Positions 58,220 to 64,000 of a DNA stretch of 64,000 nt are shown one piece after another. Source of the DNA: CAIQPS01 sp963783835 (GTDB taxonomy: Bacteria > Actinomycetota > Thermoleophilia > RBG-16-64-13); the NCBI GenBank assembly GCA_963783835.1, contig CAWAOX010000014.1, positions 124,001 through 188,000 of the forward strand, written 5' to 3'. Each line of letters opens with the position of its first letter. The stretch's first letter is position 1. The notes under the pieces are model-generated. The model was not told the DNA's origin. It ran no database searches and worked only from the letters and a program-made list of their open reading frames with translations. The position numbers and the translations under genes were made by a program.

Positions 58220-60709
58220 ATGGGCGACTTGGAAAAGCTGGGGACGTTCTACCTGGGTCGCGAGTACGACCTATCGACGAAAGAGAAGGGTGGCCTCCTT
58301 CTCTACGACTCCAAAGATCTCGTCACCCATGGCGTCTGCGTGGGGATGACGGGCAGCGGCAAGACCGGCCTCTGCATCGGGCTGCTCGAGGAAGCGGCCC
58401 TGGACGGCATCCCGGCGATCGTGATCGACCCCAAGGGCGATCTTGCCGACCTCATGCTGACCTTCCCCGAGTTGCGTCCCGAGGATTTCCTGCCGTGGGT
58501 GAACGCGGAGGATGCAGCCAAGAAGGGGCTGTCGATCGAGGACTTCGCCAAAGAGCAGGCGGAGACCTGGAAGCAGGGGCTGGCGGAGTGGGACCAGGAC
58601 CCGGCCCGCATCGCCCGTCTGAAAGCGGCTGCGGACTTGACTATCTACACGCCTGGTTCCAACGCCGGCGTTCCGGTGAGCATCCTGAAGTCCTTGGCGG
58701 CTCCGGCTCCGGCCGTTCAAGCAGACGAAGAGGCGCTGCAAGATCGAGTGAGCACGGCCGTGACGAGCCTGCTGGGATTGCTCGGTGTCGCCGCCGATCC
58801 CATCCAAAGCCGAGAGCATATCTTGCTCTCCAACCTGTTCACGACGGCCTGGTCGTCGGGCCTCGACCTGAGCCTGGCCAGCCTCATCCAGCAGATCCAG
58901 AAGCCTCCCTTTGCCAGGGTGGGCGTGCTCGACCTGGAGTCGTTCTACCCGGCCAAGGAACGCTTCGAGCTGGCTATGCTGCTCAACAACCTGCTGGCCG
59001 CTCCCGGATTCCAGAGCTGGCTCGAAGGGGAGCCCCTCGATATCGGGCGCATGTTGTTCACCCCCGAGGGCAAGGCCCGGGTAGCTATCTTCTCCATCGC
59101 CCACCTGTCGGACGCCGAGCGGATGTTCTTCGTGTCGATGCTTCTCAACGAGGTGCTGGGGTGGGTGCGCGCTCAGCCGGGTACGGGCAGCCTGAGGGCG
59201 ATCGTCTACATGGACGAGATATTCGGCTTCTTCCCCCCTGTAGCCGAACCCCCGTCCAAGAGGCCCCTCTTGACCTTACTCAAGCAGGCCCGCGCGTTCG
59301 GCGTCGGCATCCTCCTCGCCACCCAGAACCCGGTGGACCTCGACTACAAGGGGCTGGCCAACGCGGGCACCTGGTTCATCGGCCGTCTGCAGACCGAGCG
59401 GGACAAGGACCGTTTGCTCGAGGGACTGGAAGGAGTGGCGGCGGGCACCGGGAGCGGCTTCGACCGCCAGGCGATGGGAGAGACCCTAGCCGGTCTGGGT
59501 AAGAGGATCTTCCTCATGTACAACGTGCACGAAGACGCCCCTGTCACCTTCCAGACCCGCTGGACCATGTCGTATCTGGCCGGGCCCTTGACGAGGGCGC
59601 AGATCAAGACGTTGACGGACCCGCGCCGTCCGGCGCCGCAACCGGCGCCGGAGGCGGCTGCCCTGGCCGCGATGACCGCGGCCTCGACTGTGGAGGCGGT
59701 GGCGGCCGCGAGCGTAGCCGGGCCGGGCGCAACGACAGCTCAGCCGGCCGGAACGGCCGCGCCACCCGATCTGCCCGCGGAGATCCCGCAGTTCTATCTC
59801 CCGCTGCGGGGCTCCATCCCTCAAGGTGCGGCCCTGGTCTACCGCCCCGGTGTCCTGGCGGCGGGAACGGTGAACTTCGTCAGCTCGGAGACGGGAGCCA
59901 GCATCTCCACCAAGATCCGCCGCATTGCTTCGGCACCCGAAAGCTCGTTGGCAGTCGATTGGGACGCAGCAATGCCTCTCGAACCGCTCCTCGAGGATCT
60001 GGACCGACTGCCCGATGCAGGAGCCACGCTCACCTCGCTGCCCCCGGCGATGGCCAAGGTGGCGTCCTATCGCGCCTGGGGATCCGATTTCTCCGCCTGG
60101 GTCTTCCGCACCCAGACGATGGAGCTCTTCAGGAGCCCCGCGTTCAAGATGACCTCGAACCCCGGCGAGACCGAAGGGGAGTTCCGCGCGCGTCTGCAGC
60201 TTGCCGCCCGTGAGTCCCGGGACGAGACCAGCGACAAGCTTCGCCAGAAGTACACGGCGAAGACTTCCACCCTTCAGCAGCAAGAGATGCGCGCTCAGCA
60301 GGCGGTGGCTCGGGAGGCGGAGCAAGCCAAGGGACGCAAGATGCAGACGGCCATCTCATTCGGCGCCACCCTTATGGGAGCCTTCCTCGGCCGGAAAGCC
60401 CTGAGCACGAGCACCCTTGGCAGGGCGACGACCACCATGCGCGATGTGGGCCGCAGCATGGACGAGGCCGGCGACGTCAAACGGGCCGAGCAGACCCTCG
60501 AGTCGGTCAAGCAGAAGAGGGCCGACCTCGAGGCCGAGTTCCAGACCGAACTCGACGCGCTGGAGGGCAAGGCCGACCTCGGCGTGGAGACGTTGGAGAA
60601 GGTCCTCATGCGCCCCCGCAAGAGCGACATAAACGTGGATTCCCTGGGGCTTGCGTGGATGCCCTATTGGCAGGACGGGACCGGGGCGCTCACCGGCGCC
60701 TGGGGATAA
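58220..60709 (+). CDS. DUF853/HerA-like ATPase
   Basis: An 829-aa ATPase with Walker A GVCVGMTGSGKTGLCIGL (about 40-57), AIVIDPKGDLADLMLTFPEL, Walker B AIVYMDEIFGFFPP and a sensor-like LLATQNPVDLDYKGLANAG. These follow the HerA/FtsK-type helicase and DUF853 pattern. The C-terminal half is Ala/Pro-rich, then a domain with two long coiled coils (ADLEAEFQTELDALEGKADL). No NurA nuclease is adjacent, so a DNA-translocase role is uncertain. It is divergent from the baeRF operon. Confidence 0.8.
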   Translation: MGDLEKLGTFYLGREYDLSTKEKGGLLLYDSKDLVTHGVCVGMTGSGKTGLCIGLLEEAALDGIPAIVIDPKGDLADLMLTFPELRPEDFLPWVNAEDAAKKGLSIEDFAKEQAETWKQGLAEWDQDPARIARLKAAADLTIYTPGSNAGVPVSILKSLAAPAPAVQADEEALQDRVSTAVTSLLGLLGVAADPIQSREHILLSNLFTTAWSSGLDLSLASLIQQIQKPPFARVGVLDLESFYPAKERFELAMLLNNLLAAPGFQSWLEGEPLDIGRMLFTPEGKARVAIFSIAHLSDAERMFFVSMLLNEVLGWVRAQPGTGSLRAIVYMDEIFGFFPPVAEPPSKRPLLTLLKQARAFGVGILLATQNPVDLDYKGLANAGTWFIGRLQTERDKDRLLEGLEGVAAGTGSGFDRQAMGETLAGLGKRIFLMYNVHEDAPVTFQTRWTMSYLAGPLTRAQIKTLTDPRRPAPQPAPEAAALAAMTAASTVEAVAAASVAGPGATTAQPAGTAAPPDLPAEIPQFYLPLRGSIPQGAALVYRPGVLAAGTVNFVSSETGASISTKIRRIASAPESSLAVDWDAAMPLEPLLEDLDRLPDAGATLTSLPPAMAKVASYRAWGSDFSAWVFRTQTMELFRSPAFKMTSNPGETEGEFRARLQLAARESRDETSDKLRQKYTAKTSTLQQQEMRAQQAVAREAEQAKGRKMQTAISFGATLMGAFLGRKALSTSTLGRATTTMRDVGRSMDEAGDVKRAEQTLESVKQKRADLEAEFQTELDALEGKADLGVETLEKVLMRPRKSDINVDSLGLAWMPYWQDGTGALTGAWG

Positions 60710-60745
60710 GGCCGCAAAAAGACCCGATGGGCCCCGTACAACACG

Positions 60746-60988
60746 GTGGCCCAGGCGAAGGCGGCCGGAGCCGTCACCATCAACTACGACATCTTCATCA
60801 ACACGATAATCGTGTTCATCATCATCGCCCTGGTCCTGTTCTTCATCGTCAAGGCGTACATGAAGACGCAGAAGCCTGTGGCCGAGGAAGTCGCTACCAC
60901 GGATTGCCCCTTCTGCGCCACCAGCATCCCGTTGGCGGCCCACCGCTGCCCGAACTGCACGTCGGAGTTGCCTGCCGCGAACGTCTGA
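60746..60988 (+). pseudogene. mscL: 5'-truncated MscL, zinc-ribbon type
   Basis: The C-terminal half of a large-conductance mechanosensitive channel: VAQAKAAGAVTINYDIFINT is the end of the periplasmic loop, IIVFIIIALVLFFIVKAY is TM2, and CPFCATSIPLAAHRCPNC is the C-terminal zinc ribbon typical of some MscL proteins. The 60710-60745 gap reads PYNT in frame before it but contains no TM1 or N-terminal amphipathic helix. A remnant formed by deletion next to the ATPase gene is likely; a short independent protein is less so. Confidence 0.65.
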
Positions 60989-61033
60989 CCCGCCACTTGG
61001 CGGGCCGGCCCACGGGGCCGTTTGTGGATGAAC

Positions 61034-61067
61034 CGGGAGGCGGGGCGTTTGAACGCCCCGCCTCCCG
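61034..61067 (+). terminator. GC-rich hairpin upstream of rlmKL
   Basis: A 34-bp palindrome with 16-bp arms (61034-61049 and 61052-61067) and a two-base loop, 45 bp after the mscL remnant stop. It ends the preceding transcript before the rlmKL gene; there is only a short T-rich end (TCTATA). Confidence 0.6.
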
Positions 61068-61085
61068 TCTATACTCTCCGGCATC

Positions 61086-63374
61086 ATGACTTCACCGCCG
61101 ACCAGTCTTCCCTCCCACGAGAGCTTCTTCGCCACCTGTTCCCGGAATACCGAGGGCCTGCTGGTGGACGAACTCCGGGCTCTAGGGGCCGCCGATGCCA
61201 CGGAGACCCGAGCCGGCGCCGTATTCACCGGCTCGCTGTCTCTCGCCTATCGCGCCTGTCTCTGGTCTCGGATCGCCAGCCGGGTGCTACTACGGCTCGG
61301 GTCGTTCCCTATCGCGGCTCTCGACGAGCTCTACGAAGCCGTGAACGGCATGCCCTGGGAGGACCATCTCAAAGTCGACGGCACCCTCGCGATCGAAGCC
61401 ACCTCGACTATCCGCCAGGGTCCGCTCGCGACCGTCAACACCCACTTCGTGGAGCAGCGGGTCAAGGATGCGGTCGTAGATCGGTTTCGAGCCCAGAGGG
61501 GAAGGCGGCCGGGAGTGGAACTGGTCCGCCCCGACATCCGGATCGCCGTCCATCTGGCGCCGGCGGAGACCACCGTAAGCCTCGATCTTTCTGGAGAGGG
61601 CCTGCACCGCCGCGGGTATCGCCTGGAAGGAGGCGACGCTCCGCTCAAGGAGAATCTGGCCGCTGCCATCCTCCTCCGGGCGGGGTGGCCTGGCATTGCC
61701 GCGCAGGGCGGCGCGCTGCTGGATCCGATGTGCGGCTCGGGAACTCTTCTCGTCGAGGGCGCTCTCATGGCCGCCGACATCGCCCCCGGCCTGCTCCGGC
61801 AATACTACGGCTTTCTCAGGTGGGAAGGCTTCGACCCCGAGATCTGGAAGCAGCTTCTTGACGAGGCCGGCGAGCGGCGCAGAGAGGGGCTCACCCGTCT
61901 GCCTCGCATCTTCGGCGCCGACCGGGACATGCGCGCGCTCGGATCTGCTCGCGCGAACGCGCGCAGAGCGGGACTGGCCGGACGCATCCAGCTGGAAGTC
62001 CGCGATCTCGCGGCGCTCGCGTCTCCGCCCGGGGCTGCCCGGGGCCTGGTGGTGACCAATCCGCCTTACGGTAAGCGGCTCGGGGAAGTGGCCGAGTTGG
62101 TCGGGTTGTATGAGACCCTGGGCGAGAAGCTCAAGGAGTCCTTCTCCGGATGGGAGGCGGCGGTGTTCACCGCGAACCCCGAACTGAGCGCTCATCTGGG
62201 GCTGCGCGCCCGGCGCCTCAACGTCTTGTACAACGGGCCGCTCGCGGCGAAGCTCCTCGTGTTCACGATAGGGCCGTCGTTCGCGGCCGGCAAGCCGGGG
62301 GCAGGCGGCAGGTCGCAGGCGGCAACGGGCGGGTCGCGTACGGCCGCGGACGAAGCCGAGATCGGTACGGAGCGCGAAGGATCTCGGACGGCAAGCAGCG
62401 CCGGCGCCCTGATGCTGGCCAACCGGCTGCAGAAGAACTTCAAGCATCTGAGGCGCTGGGCGGCCCGGGAGGGCGTCTCCTGCTACCGCGTCTACGACGC
62501 CGACCTTCCCGAGTACGCTGTGGCCGTCGATCTGTATAACGGGTGGGCCCACGTCCAGGAGTATGCCCCCCCGATCACCGTCGACCCGGTTCAGGCCAGG
62601 CGACGCCTGAAAGAGGTGATGGCAGTCGTCCCGGAAGTGCTCGGGATGCCGGGTAGCCACGCCGTGCTAAAGGTGCGAAGCCCCCAGCGGGGGACCGGCC
62701 AGTACGAGAAGCTCCAGGACCGCGGATCGTTCCTCGAGGTGGAGGAGGGGGGGTTGCGGTTCCTGGTCAATCTGACGGATTACCTCGACACCGGTCTCTT
62801 TCTCGACCATCGGCCGACCCGGAGCCTCATACGGGAGCTTGCGCCCGGACGCCGTTTCTTGAACCTCTTTGCCTACACCGGCTCGGTCACGGTCTACGCG
62901 GCGGCCGGCGGGGCTGCCTCGACTACCTCGGTCGATCTGTCGCGGGTCTACCTCGAATGGGCCGGGCGCAACCTCGAGCTGAACGGCCTCTCCGGGCCGC
63001 AGCACAGCTTCATCCGGGCGGACTGCCTGGAATGGCTCAAGGAAGCGGAGGCCGCCCACCGGGGCGGGCGACGAGGCGCCCCTGTCTACGACCTCATCTT
63101 CCTCGACGCCCCTACCTTCTCGAACTCCAAGAGCATGGAGGACATCCTCGACATCCAACGCGACCATGTCTGGCTCATACGGTCGGCGGCGGCGCTGCTT
63201 TCGCCCGACGGGATCCTTCTGTTCTCCACGAACTTCCGCCGATTCAAGCTCGACCCGGCGATAGCCGAGGAGTTCGCAGTCGCCGACATCACCCGGCAGA
63301 CCATCCCTCCGGATTTCGTGCGCAGCCCGCGCATCCATGGCTGCTTCCGCATCGAGAACCGCCGTGCCGGTTGA
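61086..63374 (+). CDS. rlmL: Bifunctional 23S rRNA methyltransferase RlmKL
   Basis: A 762-aa protein joining two methyltransferases. The N-terminus has a THUMP RNA-binding domain (about 45-155); RlmL has LLDPMCGSGTLLVEGALMAA and the NPPYGKRL catalytic motif (G2445 N2 methylation); the C-terminal RlmK has RRFLNLFAYTGSVTVYAAAG and FLDAPTFSNSK (G2069 N7 methylation). A low-complexity linker at about 395-430 separates them. It acts on the large-subunit rRNA during ribosome assembly. The 3' end overlaps the polX start by up to 38 bp. Confidence 0.93.
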   Translation: MTSPPTSLPSHESFFATCSRNTEGLLVDELRALGAADATETRAGAVFTGSLSLAYRACLWSRIASRVLLRLGSFPIAALDELYEAVNGMPWEDHLKVDGTLAIEATSTIRQGPLATVNTHFVEQRVKDAVVDRFRAQRGRRPGVELVRPDIRIAVHLAPAETTVSLDLSGEGLHRRGYRLEGGDAPLKENLAAAILLRAGWPGIAAQGGALLDPMCGSGTLLVEGALMAADIAPGLLRQYYGFLRWEGFDPEIWKQLLDEAGERRREGLTRLPRIFGADRDMRALGSARANARRAGLAGRIQLEVRDLAALASPPGAARGLVVTNPPYGKRLGEVAELVGLYETLGEKLKESFSGWEAAVFTANPELSAHLGLRARRLNVLYNGPLAAKLLVFTIGPSFAAGKPGAGGRSQAATGGSRTAADEAEIGTEREGSRTASSAGALMLANRLQKNFKHLRRWAAREGVSCYRVYDADLPEYAVAVDLYNGWAHVQEYAPPITVDPVQARRRLKEVMAVVPEVLGMPGSHAVLKVRSPQRGTGQYEKLQDRGSFLEVEEGGLRFLVNLTDYLDTGLFLDHRPTRSLIRELAPGRRFLNLFAYTGSVTVYAAAGGAASTTSVDLSRVYLEWAGRNLELNGLSGPQHSFIRADCLEWLKEAEAAHRGGRRGAPVYDLIFLDAPTFSNSKSMEDILDIQRDHVWLIRSAAALLSPDGILLFSTNFRRFKLDPAIAEEFAVADITRQTIPPDFVRSPRIHGCFRIENRRAG

Positions 63375-64000
63375 GCGGGGACAACTCCCCTCGAACGTAG
63401 AGCTGGCCCAGGTCGTTCAGACCATCGCCGACTACCTGGCCCTCGACGGGCAGTCCACCTACCGCATCCTCGCGTACGAGAAGGCTGCTGCGCTCTTCCG
63501 CGACCACCCGGTATCGGTGGCCGAGATGGCGCTACAGGGCGAGCTTCGGCGGCTGCCGGGGGTAGGCGAGGCCATCGAGGCGAAAGTGCTCGAATACATG
63601 GCGACGAGAGACATCGCCTTCCTCGCCAAGTTGCGTGGGTGCTACCCCGAAGGGCTGCTGATCGTGATGCGGCTCCCGGGCATGGGGCCCAAGAAGACGC
63701 GGTTCGTCTGGGAGCAGGCTCACGTGGGCGACCTCCGCGACTTGGAGAAAGCCGCCCGGGAGGGTCGCCTGCGTGGGCTCCCGGGGATGGGAGAGAAGAC
63801 TGAGGCGAACATCCTGCGGTCGATCGAGAACTGGACCGCGGCGGCCGCCGGCCAGGATCGCGGGCGCCGCCTGCGAGCGGTGGTCGAGCCGCAGGCCGCC
63901 CGGTTCGTCGCCGCGCTGCGCGAGCTCCCCGAGGCGGTCACCGCCGACTTCGCCGGCAGTCTGCGCCGCTGCCGGTCTACCGTGCGCGACATCGACCTCG
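63337..64000 (+). CDS. polX: DNA polymerase X family (PolX), N-terminal part
   Basis: Open to the window edge. The helix-hairpin-helix 8-kDa domain (VELAQVVQTIADYLALDGQS, IAYEKAA-type, RRLPGVGEAIEAKVLEYMAT) and a second HhH (RLPGMGPKKTRFVWEQ, GLPGMGEKTEANILRS) precede the palm start GSLRRCRSTVRDIDL, with the catalytic Asp pair. PolX proteins fill short gaps in base-excision repair and usually carry a C-terminal PHP exonuclease, which is beyond the edge. The start may be ATG 63337 or GTG 63364. Confidence 0.88.
   Translation, partial: MAASASRTAVPVERGQLPSNVELAQVVQTIADYLALDGQSTYRILAYEKAAALFRDHPVSVAEMALQGELRRLPGVGEAIEAKVLEYMATRDIAFLAKLRGCYPEGLLIVMRLPGMGPKKTRFVWEQAHVGDLRDLEKAAREGRLRGLPGMGEKTEANILRSIENWTAAAAGQDRGRRLRAVVEPQAARFVAALRELPEAVTADFAGSLRRCRSTVRDIDL

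Overview
The window is a high-GC (about 65%) bacterial chromosome segment that looks actinobacterial: GC-rich codon use, ATGA-coupled operons, GTG/TTG starts, a VanW/peptidoglycan-binding protein, a zinc-ribbon MscL remnant and many zinc-ribbon membrane proteins. HdrA-like, ferredoxin, FmdE-like and arsenic genes suggest an anaerobic or metal-exposed lifestyle. I cannot assign a genus from sequence alone.

Left half (1-31.4 kb): accessory DNA in three stretches, each bracketed by direct repeats that copy the 3' end of a gene. (a) 3158-11465 lies between two 71-bp copies of the end of a CocE-like hydrolase gene and holds a 1176-aa secreted repeat protein, a TetR regulator, a flavodoxin-fold oxidoreductase, a decayed peroxiredoxin and a small-protein operon. 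(b) 12773-22151 lies between a 44-bp copy of the 3' half of tRNA-Arg(CCT) and the intact tRNA. It carries a GNAT tail, two TIR-TM-Kelch proteins, a SLOG-4TM protein and a TIR-cyclase-like-STAND ATPase, and resembles an undescribed TIR/SLOG (Thoeris-like) immune or signalling locus. (c) 23617-31430 lies between two 25-bp copies of the end of a DUF4126 gene. It holds arsenic genes (ACR3, ArsM, ArsR) joined to an unusual redox operon: an HdrA-N-like protein, a 2[4Fe-4S] ferredoxin, a DGC-GcvH fusion, two DGC proteins and three thioredoxin-like mini-proteins. A family of about 120-bp repeats with GAGTATCAC units lies next to gene-3'-end fragments at 11.1-13.0 kb and looks like scars of integrative elements. 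No integrase is visible.

Apparent frameshifts are concentrated in this left half: CocE, peroxiredoxin, a small ORF, one TIR-Kelch, SHOCT, ACR3, ArsM, a metallophosphoesterase and DGC-GcvH. I saw none in the roughly 32 kb to the right, apart from a 5'-truncated mscL.

Right half (31.4-64 kb): ordinary chromosome. A branched-chain-type ABC transporter with an amidohydrolase is encoded opposite an IclR regulator (31.4-38.5 kb). Then follow an HtrA protease beside a two-component system, uppP, bioY-birA, a VanW protein, an ECF sigma factor, an FmdE-like protein beside a second amidohydrolase and a ModE-like regulator. A zinc-ribbon/SPFH/DUF2207 membrane operon (49.4-55.7 kb) is followed by a HAD phosphatase, a baeRF-type protein, a DUF853/HerA-like ATPase, rlmKL and the start of polX.
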